DNA from: Marasmius tenuissimus
Taxonomy: Eukaryota; Basidiomycota; Agaricomycetes; Agaricales; Marasmiaceae
Assembly: GCA_029532415.1 (NCBI GenBank)
Contig: JAQOTA010000047.1
Span: 3,736,626-3,800,625 of the forward strand
DNA: 64,000 bases
Reading direction: 5' to 3'
Shown: positions 42,470 to 54,479 of the stretch, in pieces
Numbering within the stretch: the stretch's first letter is position 1
Layout of the letters: the number at the start of each line of letters is the position of its first letter
The notes under the pieces: model-generated
What the model was told of the DNA's origin: nothing
The model's database searches: none
What the model saw: the letters and a program-made list of their open reading frames with translations, nothing else
Program-made: the position numbers and the translations under genes

Positions 42470-43630
42470 ATCGTGAACTCAAAGGCGGGATCTACTATAC
42501 TTATCTCCAAGTAACTGTCGGCCTTCTTCAGGGCGAGAGTGTCGGTTTTCACTACGCGAATTCAGTCCTTCGTCGTCAGGAAGATGCCCGGGCCTATCGC
42601 AACTGGGCGTTGCATCGTCTGAAATTGTCAAGAGCTGGACTCTTCGTCTGCGAGATCTGCCTTCCATATCAAGAAACTTCTTGTAAGAATAATCGTCGTC
42701 GTATTCAAGCGCGACAGGTTTGCATTTGGTATTCCGCTTCTCGCACCGTTCTTTGTATCCTCCGCGCCCTGGTCGCGACACCACGACAGACTTCAACTTG
42801 GTCGACGTCATCACTAAGTGATGATCTCCGAACGGTCGTCTTCGGGTCTCCCGAAGCCGTGATCAACCTCATAACAACCACTGAATTGTAGCACACTACT
42901 AATCCAATACATATACCTCGACGTATGCAACGACGACTTCCTCTCCGCCCATTCCTGTGGCGGCGTTAGGGGTGGATTCGGTCGTTGTGATAATTGAGGC
43001 CAATCGATGACAAAGAGATTGGGATGACAGGATTTGTATAAGGCGGATGGGAGCGGAGAAGACGACCCAATTTACCAATCCATGAACAAGTCAGCTGAGG
43101 GCAAAGTGTTGAGTTAGCATGTGCTATACACTCATGATAAGTATGGCAATGAACGGATCCAAACGTACCAATGACCTCACAAACTATTGTTCGTCCAAGG
43201 TTCGTCAAAGGACACTGCGGTCTCTCGATCTCCTTCCATCCCGTTGTGGCGTTCTCAGGCTCGCACAATCAGAAGAGCTAAAAGACGAGGAGTACTAAAC
43301 TGGCGGGAAATATCCCAGAGACGAGGTATAACACTTTTTTTGTATCACACTTAAAGCCAAAGCCAAATCCAGATTCATATTCTGGATGGGTTTTGATGAT
43401 GGAAAGGAACAATCCCGCGAACCACAGAACACTATAGAACGATGCGGTCATGAGGTAATATGCCGCTATCGTAATCTCTACCTTTACACCTGCAGGTGCC
43501 TGGTTGAATCAAATGTGGAGAAAGGCTCTTGAGAGAAGTGCAGGGACGGTAGAAATTACTGAAGTTGGACCAATGGCAGCGAGAGAGTCTTTTGGGCTGA
43601 GAGGCATGGATCCAGAGGCCCTCAACTAGC
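42470..43630 (-). pseudogene. decayed paralogue of the rhodopsin-like gene
   Basis: From 43610 down the minus strand reads M-P-L-S-P-K-D-S, then after a deletion A-A-Y-Y-L-M-T-A-S-F-Y-S-V-L-W-F-A-G-L, H-P-E-Y-E-S-G-F-G-F-G-F and C-E-P-E-N-A-T-T-G-W-K-E-I-E-R-P-Q-C-P-L-T. These match the gene at 39642-40756 position by position. Helices 2-3 are deleted, stops interrupt V-F-*-L-F and other places, and the tail is split between frames (42479-42896). Confidence 0.8.
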
Positions 43631-43639
43631 TTCTGGAGC

Positions 43640-45777
43640 AACCTTTCTTTTTTTTTCTTCGGGGGTCATGAATCAAGGAGGGGAACAGAGCATCTTCATG
43701 GTGTCTTGAACCGGGTCGGGGAGAGGTAAACTCTCAGGGTGAAGTATATATATACTACTCAACTAACGTTGTGAGACTGAGTTTTTGACCACACGATTGC
43801 AGTGATAACTTGTCCGTCACTGTTCAATCGCCAACTGACCAGCGGAATTTCTTCAAGATGAATGTTGAAGAAATGTTCTTAGCGCCTTTGGGTACTTACC
43901 ATTCTTAAGAGCTCGAATCCGGAGTCTGCCGGGAAAAAGACTTACCCTCAGCCCGAACTTTCCAGCTCCCTCGGAAAGGTCCGAAACTTCATTCCCATCT
44001 GCCTACCTAGAGCAATTTGCGTTCAGCCGATCACGCAGCTAACGGCTTCAAAGATCCGAAGGATCTTGACCTGCCCCTCGCTCTCGCTCTTATATTACTC
44101 CGCTATTTTTGTTGCTGTTCTAGCACGGATTGCTTCGAGTCATATATGCACATCTACCCTGTCCTTTCCGAACTCCCTAACCTTCCACCATTTAGCTTCC
44201 TCGAGGTAACTGAGGTGTCTTATTCAGCGTTTTGCGCTCGCAGTGCAGAGTTTCTCAAAGTGTTTGCCACTGTTCCATTTGCTCTGTGGCTCTCCCCCTT
44301 AGCTTAGAACTTGGGCATGTCCTCAACATTTTCCCGCCATTCTAATATCATTGTTTTCTACCGCTCAGTGCCATGCCCTGTGTCCTGACACATATGATGA
44401 TCCAGTTCTCCATTTGCTGATTTGAGTGCTCCGCCTCCCAGCCTCTTTACAACATTCAGATACATATTAAGACCTTGACGTTTCTGCTTCTACAGACCAG
44501 TCGGTCAGCCAAGAGATCGAAGGTTGCCAGTTACGAATGGCAATTGCCAAATATTGTTGTGGTACCTCTACCCTGTCAACTGATCAAGGGATTACCGACC
44601 GTAAAAGTAGGGGACGGATACTCGCTTCCAGAGAAGGAATGGACTTGACCAACCTGGGGCTCGTGTCGGATCCGGATTACAGGAGCGTGCCAATTATTGT
44701 TTCTGTATAGGAGGGCGGGTGCATTGAGTATTACTCCATCTAGACCTCACAATGCATATCCCGCTCTCGGTTTCGGTCATCCAATGCTCTATGCTACTTA
44801 CCGGGGATTGGCATTGAATGGTGAGTGTCGAGAAATAATTTACCTTTGACACGATTTCATATAAGTCATTGACTCAGGGTCGGCGATTGACGTAGCTCAT
44901 TCCGAAGATAGTACTACTGGTCTTTCTGTGTTCAGTAGATATGTCAGTCAGATATATATCTCTTTGCAAGGGCTCATTTCAATCTTATGATAGGAGATGA
45001 CGTTCAATAGGGACGTTGCATATCAAGGTATATAATCTTAAGGACTCGATTGATTCCGCTTCTTACTTTGATCGGCGAAGGGGCCGATTGGGTTGAGACT
45101 CACGGGATTAATACGTAGGATTTAGTCGCCATTCACCATCATCAATGGACCCATGAACGAGAAACTCTGAAGGACCTAACTGCAGAGCAACATCATGGGA
45201 AATGTTGTGCATTGCAATGGTTCTTCGATATTTGATGTATAAACGTAACGAGCGAGATGGTAATCAGCACGAAACTATTTGTCAAGCAAAAGCCGTTGCA
45301 GATGCCCAGACAACCAGCTTCACAGCCATCGGGGCTTCCGTTCCACTTTACTGCTTCAAGCAACATGCTGACTACACCAGAGCCACGAGCGTCAGAAGAA
45401 CGGCATCAACAAGTCACGATGATACAGCTCGAACAACTGACAACCCTGATGGGTGTTGCTTTGAGAACAGAAGGTCTACAAGAAGGAACCTGCGCCTTGG
45501 ATCGCCACCGGTAAAACTCACAATCAGATACTTTCCGAGATCTAGGGCCTTACGAGTCACGGTATATTATGCCCTTGAGAATCGTCCAGCCATTGGAACA
45601 TGTTATACTTAGCTATGCGTTGTGAACAAGACATAATCACAATTCTATGGTCCCAGTGATTCGGGATTGGTGGTATTTACTAAGAAAAGTTATTTGAAGG
45701 CAGGGGGACGGGCGGCCTCTTTTTTTCAACCTTTGCCCTCACTCTCGCTACTCGCTTTTAAAATTCCGCCTGAATTC
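43640..45777. other. gene-poor stretch
   Basis: Short plus-strand frames (44017-44307, 45202-45612) carry no recognisable motif. Nothing supportable seen. Confidence 0.35.
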
Positions 45778-47046
45778 ATGGCAAGATTTTATTGTCCGCT
45801 TGCGGTGTGCGTTCTATTTATCGAATGGCATGTTCTCGCCACAAGTAACTCGTGAGGCGATAGGTCACTGTCCTTTTTAGCTATGAAGGGCACCCAATGT
45901 TTCTCAATTCAAGGAATTCCCAACGAAGTAACCGAGCGACAGCAGGTCACCTTTACATGGTTTCGCGACATGAACGATCCGACAAGCTTTGGCGTTGCGA
46001 AGACTAAGACGAGAGCGGAGGCCAGTCTGGTCACTGACGTTGGAGTAACGAGGGATCAGACCGAAGGCACTATGATTGCTACTTTTATGAACGCCGGACA
46101 GTAGGTCTTCACGTTTCTGTTCTGGTTGATCCCTTGGCTCAATATTTCCAGAACGCTTTCTATCGTCGGATATGACCTTCTCCGGGTAGATAAATTTGCA
46201 TTACTTGACTCGTCTCAACCCCGACCGTGAGCTATATGTCACGCACATATATCCGATTTACCGATACAGTTAACAGTTCACCTTTCTTCATTGATAATGG
46301 ACCCATTACCATCGTAACCAAAGGTCCTCATTCCACTACCTCTCCAAGCTCTCCTGGAGCGAGTTCCTCAGAGGCAGCCTCAGAGACTGGCACGCAATCT
46401 GCCACAATATCGTCTGATAATGCAGTCGGGGCTAGTATCACAACTTCCTCAGAGAAAGTAACAGATAGTGGGTGCGTATTACTCTTTATCACTGCGAGCA
46501 TTTTAAAAGAAAAACCAGATACTTTTTTTTTCCAGATCCCAACCGACGTTCAGTTCCACTGCTCCACAAACTCAAAAGGGAGCAATGAACCCTGGAGCAA
46601 TTGCGGGAGTCGCCCTCGGGATCATCACACTCCTTTCATTCATAATCACTATAGGATGGATTTTTATGAAGAGGGGAAAGAGGGAGCAAGTCATCAGTCG
46701 GACAGAATCCTCCGATAACGTGTATCCGACGCCACTCAATCTCTCCAGCACTATCGAAGTTACGAGAAGACATCATGAAGATACTGACAAAGCCAATGAT
46801 ATCCTACCCATCCACCATCGCACAGAATGTAGAGAGTACCGGGAATACGGAAGTATTATTGTATCTCAAAATTTAGGGACATTAAGGCCTCCAGATAATC
46901 TTATCGTAGAGGCGCACCAGATGTCTGAATCGCGGGGGATACTGTCTTACGCAGGTACTGATCAGGGATCCTCCCAGCAATTGGATACTGGAAACAGAAG
47001 CGCTTTTGAAATACTACCTAGCTACTCAGAAGCCGTTAGAGACTAA
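45778..47046 (+). CDS. surface-protein family copy M (intact, degenerate tail)
   Basis: Exons 45778-45844, 45881-46100, 46152-46226 (75 nt), 46277-46471 and 46536-47046 sum to 1068 nt (355 aa). Signal peptide MARFYCPLAVCVLFI; ectodomain F-S-I-Q-G-I-P ... F-T-W-F-R-D-M-N-D-P-T-S-F-G-V-A-K-T; I-V-G-Y-D-L-L; S-P-F-F-I-D-N-G-P-I-T-I-V; a long Ser/Thr stalk; a helix about 46600-46660 (G-A-I-A-G-V-A-L-G-I-I-T-L-L-S-F-I-I); then K-R-G-K-R. The tail is drifted: I-L-S-Y-A-G-T-D replaces the H-T-D-S-G-W-R block, and I-L-P-S-Y-S-E-A-V-R-D ends it, so the P-P-x-Y has lost one Pro. The first intron (36 nt) is unusually short. Confidence 0.85.
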
Positions 47047-48126
47047 TATGTAGCTGAGATATTTATCCGAGTACCGTACCCAATGATGAGTACAACGGCA
47101 CGGGCGGCAGTCTTCCTCTGCGTGACTCACTTGCACTTTGTAGCTTTCACTTCACGCAAGATTTCTGCCTCGTTTCACAGAAGTTAATCTGTTGAGACGC
47201 CAAATATTTGCACGTGCGAATAACCCAAAATTGGAATATTATTTTCCTTTTTCCGCCTCAAAACCACCCGTAACTCTTCGAATCGACTCTTGTTTAGCTA
47301 CTATGGTCTACTACAATCAGTAGGATCTTCATTTGATCAATTCCCTCCGCCTCAAAGTGGGTACGAGCAAAGCACACCTTCACAGAAAATACCAATGGGG
47401 TTATCCGCAAGTGATCGTGTTTGGCATGTCAACAGATCAAATTCCTGGAGTTGTGCGAAAATATGCTAGGGATTCTTAAATAGCTGGTAAGTATCATCAA
47501 AGTATCCTTCCCAGAGGTACATGTACAAGCACTCAGCGCCGGTACCTGGGGCCCATTCTGGACTTCTCCTCTACGGCACACTCACTGTAACCACCATGAT
47601 TGACCCCCAATACAGCCTTACACTCCTCAAATATTCAACGTTCTTAATCAGAGCCGAGGCCCGAGACCAATATCCTAACCTTTGATATGCCGAGCACGCC
47701 CGAGCACGCTAAGTAGATGATCACAGGGTCGACAGAATCGCTGGAGGCTTGTTCAGGTTCGCGTTCGAGTGAGTATCTGTCTTACTGTTTCTTCAACAAG
47801 AACTGACCTTGAGACCCGCGAGAGCCTAAATCCTTGAATGCCAACGAGCGGCTACGGTATAAATGAGGTGATCCGTTCTACATTACTCCTGATGCCATCT
47901 GTCAAATTTATATAGGTGTGTCGGTCCGAGAGCGCTGTTTTCTGCTGTCCATTCAAACGTTCTCACTCCCAGGGTGACAAAGGTCCATCGTGTTTTGAGA
48001 ATTAGATTGGCCTTTCTTCCTCTCACCCACTACGACGTTGTACGCAGATCGACTAATAGTCAAATCTTGGCTTAAAAAATCGTCATAGGATTGCCGTGGA
48101 TCCTCCGCAGGACAGGAAAAGACGAG
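47047..48126. other. intergenic
   Basis: No frame with motifs or splice support. It probably holds the terminator of copy M and the promoter of the next gene. Confidence 0.4.
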
Positions 48127-50339
48127 ATGAGTGACCTCGGGCACATGATCACAGATTTTGTAGATCCTATCTTCTACGGTGCGTTGCAACCCGCCTGAAG
48201 GGAGGTTTGAAGCTAATATCTTGGATTTTCAGGAGGCCTGATTGCCATATGGTTAGTACGACGCTTTGTTGAACGGCTCTCGTTGACGGTGTATACATAA
48301 AGCCTTTTCGGAATATGCATCCTGCAAACATACACCTATGCCATATCCAACGACGACCGCTGGCCCCTTCGAATATTCGTGAGCTCCATGCTATTAGGGT
48401 GCTGATTTGAAGTGAAGGATGTTCTTGATTTATCTAGGTCACACTTCTTTTGTGCGTCAAGCTCTCGTAGGCACTCAAAACCGTCATTCTTATCTGTTAT
48501 CCTATCCAGCTTATTTGTGCTTGCATGCACCCTACTCGACGCACTCGTCCTTCACCACTATTTTGTATGTTTCGTCGGCAATGCTCTCACTCCTCCACCT
48601 TATCTGACATGAATATGCAGGTAATCAGCTTTGGAAACATTCTGGAATTGACTCGGGTCACACCGTTTGTCTCATGGCTCCTTTGTAATATCTGCCGGGA
48701 GCTCAGTAGATTGGCTTTAGGGAAATCACCATCTTCACTTTGGTCAACATAATTATCGTTGTTGCGTGAGTATCCTGGACTCCACTCGACATAGCACTTT
48801 CGTGACATATTTACCCAGGTGCGACATCTGCTTTGCAACCCGGGTTTGGAGATGTAGGTGCTGCTCCCAGGGCGCGGTGAGCACCAAAGGTTAACTTTGA
48901 GAATGATCTAGTGCGACGAGTTCATTGGGCCATTACAGCCGCCATTGTGAGTACACACTCACTCACGATTTTCGATGTCTGAACGTGCAAATTCCCCTTG
49001 ATAGATCTTTACCGCGATCGGTTCCGCAAGTTGGTTTCGGGCTGATTTACCGCGCATATACATAGCTGACTCGCTTGATCGCAATAGTTCCGGGGATGAG
49101 TAGGTCGAGCTTTTGAGTGTCGTTGTCGTCATCTCTGACTGTCTCAAGCTCTCGTGCATGCGCTTTTCAAGAGTCCCTCAATCACAGCGTTGGATACCCT
49201 TGAGCGAAAGGTAATATTCATTGTCAGCCGCTATTGGCGAAAGCATTAATCGATTCTCTCTTAGCTCGAAATATGCTTCATCAATATTTTAGCGGCCATA
49301 TCGCAATGCATGTCAACCGTCGCTCTGTGGTACTCCTTTCGTGTTCATATGGACGAGGCTTCAAGGTACACGATATCATGTTCACCTCAAATTAATTGAA
49401 GACTTACTATCGCCTTTACAGTAATCCTCAGAGCGTTCTGAAGAGACTGAGCAACGTCATCATCAATCGAGGGGCGTTGCTAACGGTCGACCAGTTGATG
49501 CTGGCTTTCATGTTTCTTTACCAGCCTCAGAGGCTATTTTGGTGAGTTCGTGCCTATCATTTGAACGATATCATGCTCACCGGACCGTCAACAAACAGGG
49601 CTCCGTTTCACCAATGTATAGCGCCTCTGTACTACATGACCATGCGTGAGTACCACCATACGTTTCTTAACCGACAATTGAGCCTGATCTGTTCGGATTC
49701 GTCCTTGAGTCGCCACGTACGTTCAGAATTCCCCCGAGTCAATGTTCTCCATCTCATGCATACCTATCTAGTCTGAACGCAAGACGGCCTCAGCGATCCC
49801 AAACATGGGAGATTAATAACGACTATCCGCTCTCTCCAGCTCTTCTTACACCCGGTGCTCTCGAAAACGGATTCAACAACCGGGAGGAAGGCATGCGTAT
49901 GAGAGGTAGCACGTTGAGGGTGACCCCGTTCCCCTTGAACACGGATTTGAAGCCAGGAGGGATGACTGGACCACCAAAACGACGTTCTATACCGAGCAAA
50001 GCAGTTGCGGCTCTGCAAAATACTATGCATCGGAGGAGGCCCCGATCAAGAAAGAGCCAGCAGAAAGATAGTATTGTTGATACGCCGTCACCCTTCTCAA
50101 AGGAATTCGCTCGAGAGCACGGGAATAGCGAGATCTCTTTGGAACCGTTGGGCAAAATGGAGGATAAAGAACGAACAGGATCGCCCGAAATCGGTCAAGA
50201 ACACATTGTGGGAGATTCGGTTCAGGTACGTGGGCTTGGGGAGTATATTATGTTCGTAGACTGATATCGTTATCTTTGTTAGCCGAGAAGGCTACCCCCA
50301 ATACCGCCGGAGAGGCAGGAGAGTAGGCTGCAGTCGTGA
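48127..50339 (+). CDS. DUF6534-like multi-pass membrane protein, 17 exons
   Basis: Exons start 48127, 48233, 48303, 48438, 48510, 48621, 48721, 48819, 48912, 49005, 49088, 49149, 49265, 49422, 49599, 49772 and 50283. The sum is 1257 nt (418 aa) with every junction in frame. Two are microexons: 14 nt (48438-48451) and 12 nt (49088-49099, giving I-P-G-M with its neighbours). Motifs: D-F-V-D-P-I-F-Y-G; Q-T-Y-T-Y-A-I-S-N-D-D-R-W-P-L-R; L-D-A-L-V-L-H-H-Y-F; C-F-A-T-R-V-W-R; L-E-R-K-L-E; N-V-I-I-N-R-G-A-L-L-T-V-D-Q-L-M; L-Y-Y-M-T-M-R-D-L-N-A-R-R-P. A long basic, Ser/Pro-rich cytosolic tail follows. This order and the L-N-A-R-R end of the last helix fit basidiomycete DUF6534 proteins. Function unknown. 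Confidence 0.85.
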
Positions 50340-50816
50340 TTCCGTTGCTCGTACATATGTGTAACCAATACTGGGGTTATGTTATGGAGTACCTACACAT
50401 GCTCAGGTAGCTATATATCCTCTCGGGTACTGGATCGGGTGTGATCGCGGGAGTCACAGTGATTGTCTCATTCACTCCTCGTTCATTGGCTTGTGATATA
50501 TGGTCTGGCGACATCAAGAGCGATGAGCTTGAGGCATACTAACCGCGTCGGGCCTTTTGTATTACATAAGGAGTACGGGATACTGAACAGTGGTTCAGCT
50601 TTGAGTGTGCATATGATGACTCAACATGGGAAAAAACGTACCGTGGAGATGACGAATGGTCACGTTTCAGTGGAGATTGTCGATTCCGACTAATAGTCCC
50701 CCATTTTTGCTCGAACCGTATGCACGCCCCGAACGATATCCTCCTCTCGGGGCACTTCTCCTCCAAGCCTCCTGTTTAACTCTATGGTTCTGACTACCTG
50801 CTCCCGGGTAACTCCT
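50340..50816. other. intergenic, convergent gene ends
   Basis: Lies between the ends of two convergent genes. Short frames only. Confidence 0.4.
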
Positions 50817-51780
50817 CTATGTCGTCCTTTTTTCGGCTACAACACCGCGGCCACTCGCACCAAGCCCCGACAAAGCGGATTCTGTCATGGTATTCGGCCA
50901 TTGTCGTCCTTTGCCACTCAAAATTCTGGGAGATTTCGGCAGATAGCTTGGATGGGGGAAAGGTGAAACTCCGGGGTGGATATTCCGCATGTCAACCGGT
51001 AGGCTATCCGTCGAACGGGATGACTGAGAAGGTGAGTCGGGAGGCAACCTAATGACGCGATATTTCTTCATTTTGAATAGGATGAACCAAACGACTAGGA
51101 GTACGAGGACGATGCCGCTGATAGAGCCGCCGATCACTGGTCCAGCAATGCTCTTCCGAGTGGTAGTTCCCAAGCTTTGTGGCGACGATGTAGACGAGCT
51201 GGTTGGACTAACCGTTACGGTCATTGCTAGAACGACACTAGTGAACGGTTTGGACTTTGAGATATTGCTTATAACATTGTTGACTGGGGATGCCGACCCA
51301 GGTCTGAAGGAAGAAGGGGAACAATCGGTGACGAAGGTTTAGAGATGACTGGAGACCAAACAGACGTACTGATCATGGTACGTAAAGGCACAAACCTGAA
51401 AAGTACTACATAAATCTCAACCATCAGCGGTAGGTCGATCAGTGACGCGAGGAAGAACGTACCCTGGATGATCAACGTGAACACCTACTGATCCTGCCCC
51501 ATTCTCCAGATTCAACACGACCAGGGATCCTTCCCTTTTCGACGTATCGATTGGGCAATCCGGGGCTTTGGACACGTCGTTCAAGACAAGAACAATAAAT
51601 TTTGACTCGCTTGTTAGCCGAGACCAGTTTAAGAGAAACTGTTCATCGACATATACACTATCGGGTGCGGTCACTGTGAAAGCGGAAGTTGTGAAAGCAA
51701 AGAGCAATAAAGTCCTGAATACTCCATGTCAGCCCTCCATTGACGCGCAACATCGTTTGAGCTGACCACAGAATGACCAT
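50817..51780 (-). CDS. divergent surface-protein family member N without the DSGWR tail
   Basis: Exon 1 (51780-51770) and, after a 55-base intron, exon 2 from 51714 give the signal peptide MVILTLLLFAFTTSAF. The ectodomain follows: F-T-V-T-A-P-D-S-V-Y-V-D-E-Q-F-L-L-N-W-S-R. Later exons are less certain. From about 51305 an open frame runs through a Ser/Thr stalk (V-S-P-T-S-S-S-T-S-S), a helix (G-P-V-I-G-G-S-I-S-G-I-V-L-V-L-L-V-V-W-F-I-L-F), K-M-K-K-Y-R and a Ser/Pro-rich tail to 50817. The tail has neither D-S-G-W-R nor P-P-x-Y. The domain order links it to the family, but its cytosolic output must differ. Confidence 0.65.
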
Positions 51781-53251
51781 GATCGGAATGACCGGGAAAG
51801 GGAGAAGACAGATAGCTCATTGTTACCGCGCAGACGAAAAGGGATTTTTATACTCAAAACACTAGATCTACATATGATCGCGCCCAGTGTTGTCAAGTTA
51901 CTAATGTCTAAATGCTCAGGAGAATCAGGGTGGAGTAGATGCATAGCTCTCGAGATTGGCGCTTAGCTCTCAGTTCGCTCAATCAGTTCATCTATGCCGA
52001 TTATCTCGATGTTTCCGAAAGTACTGACCTTATTTCGTTTATATGTCTTGCGCTCACCTTCCCGAGCCTGTAAGTATGCGAAATGATATCTTCACGCAGA
52101 CTGGCATGTACTCTAGGGCGAGCTTATTGTAAAAATTAATTGTCGGGAGTAAAAGAATACCGGTCACCTTCCGAGCCTGCCTGCATACCCCTCTACTCCG
52201 AAATACGGCGCCCATGGGGATGTGAGCATCGGTTAACGGTGATTTTGAATATGGTGAATGGTAAACCTCGAATGACCAACGGAACGAAAATAAGTCCCGA
52301 GCCATAAGAAGTGTAACCACCGAGATCCATTTTCCCGTTCAAGATACACTGGATACGCTATCGTGAACAGTGAAACGATGGTGTCGCCTCTGCTATCTCC
52401 GATGTCCAGAATGCGAACGCCACCAGCGCTCCCGTTTCAGCCTTCAGGTCCGTGATTTGTAGGGTTCGAAAACGTGCGTAGCACGTTTCTCAACAGTTTG
52501 GATAGGGACTGAGTCGATGCGGGTGATATGTCTCCTACCAGGTAGTGGCTAACCTGGATTTTGAAACCCTCGAAGCTTTTATATGGCGCCGACATCGCTC
52601 GGATCAGAGAAGTAGCGAAAAAGAGTACAAGGAATCCCTTTACAGTCCACCGACGATTAGTTTTGACAATGGAGTCGCATGACCAGTTTCCCGACCTGAT
52701 ATATTATTGAATATGAAGTGAAACGAGGTAGGATATTAAGAAAGGGAAAGCCTCAGGTACTATAGATGGTGGCGGTTCTAGGTCAAGCGGAGGACAAACC
52801 ATATCTGGTGCTTGTTGTATTCTAAAGAGAGCAAAGAATTACGGGCCGGCCACGGTCAAGGTTTGGTGTTATGTATGAGGCCTTTCATCAACTTGTAGTC
52901 GGAGGGCTTACGCCGAGAAAACTCTCCAATGCAGAATGGGAAACTCACCGTCTCATTGAGCATTGACATACACCGAAGCCATGGCATTGTCCCCGGTGAT
53001 CGGTGATCGGTGATCGATGATCGGCGGTTCGGAACAATGTCTTGGCCTGCGCGCCTATGATGTCACTCGACGATCTCATGATCAAGCTTATTCGACGTTC
53101 GTACAATGGCAAGAAACTGTACTATCTGCCTTAATGACAGCAGCGTAGAGGTAGCCGTAGTCAGAGTGAGCTGTATATTTTGACGAGTTTTGGCAATCTG
53201 ATTGTGTCGTGGGTGGACCATACGTATACATAAGTTTTACCGATTGAAAAG
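51781..53251. other. intergenic with short simple repeats
   Basis: GGTGATC repeats at about 52995-53024. A partial repeat of TCACCTTCC(C)GAGCCTG occurs near 52060 and 52170. No supportable gene. Confidence 0.4.
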
Positions 53252-53337
53252 TCCCTCTTAGCTCAGTGGTAGAGCGCTTCACTAGTATCTTTGGATTGCG
53301 TCATGAAGAGGTCAGTCGTTCAAGTCGGCTAGAGGGA
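53252..53337 (+). tRNA. tRNA-Thr (anticodon AGT) with a 15-nt intron
   Basis: The acceptor stem TCCCTCT pairs perfectly with AGAGGGA. D arm GCTC..GAGC. The anticodon stem CTTCA/TGAAG frames the loop CTAGTA, so the anticodon AGT is at 53284-53286. The intron starts after position 37 (53288-53302). T arm AGTCG-TTCAAGT-CGGCT. A T6 run at about 53372 can end Pol III transcription. Confidence 0.9.
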
Positions 53338-54479
53338 AGGGTTTGTTAACGTCGAAATGACGCCAATTTTTTGGTGACTATCATTTACGAACCCTTTTAT
53401 CCGCAAGTGCAGAGCACGGCCCGCCGTTCCAGGGAAGAAAGCTCCTCGATGTCTGCTGTCCCGTTCGATGTTCATTTTGGCCTGGGATCCTGGGCCTCTT
53501 CTCACATTTGAAATGGTATTATTGAGCCTCAGGACACAAAGGTATCAATATTTCTATTCTCCTTGGTGTTGATGGTTCGAGGTCGAGCTGAGTTAACAGC
53601 GGGTCGACGACCAGTTCTCATGTCGACTAGCTCCGACCGGCAGAGGTAGAACCCAGCAAGTTGATACCCATTGCGAATGAATGTGCTCCGAAGGCATTAG
53701 GCCATATCACATGCCATGAGCATAGAAGTGGGCATCGTTCTCCATTCACAAAAATACCTTCCTGATGTCGTGTTGACGAAAGATTGAAGAAAGGCACATG
53801 AAACCTTAGGTTAGGGTGTAGGTGAGGGACGGCGATCAATCAGCTCTCGCCTTGAGTATTCTGGTGGCGAAAAAGAAAATTGATACGGAAGAATTGAAGG
53901 CACACCTCAAGGCCGAGTATGCATGAAGTACTTGTTCTGATAGTCAGAAAAGGGATGGTGTGAGTATCCTCACGACCATCGCGAGATTGTCATTTGAGGT
54001 GTCGCCGTCTTAATTCAGTACCAACACTCTGAAGTAAAAGCTAGACATCTTGCTTGTAGTTTGAAAACAACTGATGACTCACATTCCATTCCGACTGATC
54101 CCAACAAAACCCCGGAAGAATGCATTTACTCGGCACCAAGCCAGAGAGATCGTAAAAGGGCTATAGACTCGGTTTGAGGAGGAACAAGATAGTACGAGGA
54201 GCTCGCGTGTTCATTTTTGTTGATTACACGAAAGCTAACCGTTAGCCTCCTCAGAAAGATTTGAATTTGAGCGAACTGATGGTAATCGTCGTGCCTCAGG
54301 TAAAAGGTGACATTGTGTATTGAGCCGATCAGATGAGGCCAGTTCGCAGCAACCCCATCAATCAGAAGAGAAAAGAGCTTGACGATCGAATGATCCTAGC
54401 CTACCTCTGCACCTTTTATATAGGGGTAGACTCGGAGGCTGAGGATACCTTCTCTCTTCATCTTGTTGTGGGCGGGGCC
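53338..54479. other. intergenic upstream of copy O
   Basis: Sequence near 53940-54130 resembles that near 56160-56340 upstream of copy P (shared minus-strand reading D-L-A-(M/I)-V-V), so the tandem duplication covers more than the genes. No intact frame. Confidence 0.4.

Noticed and set aside
45202..45612. 136-codon frame with a hydrophobic start near copy M
   Set aside because: No helix of adequate length, no tail motif and no splice support, so it cannot be tied to the family.
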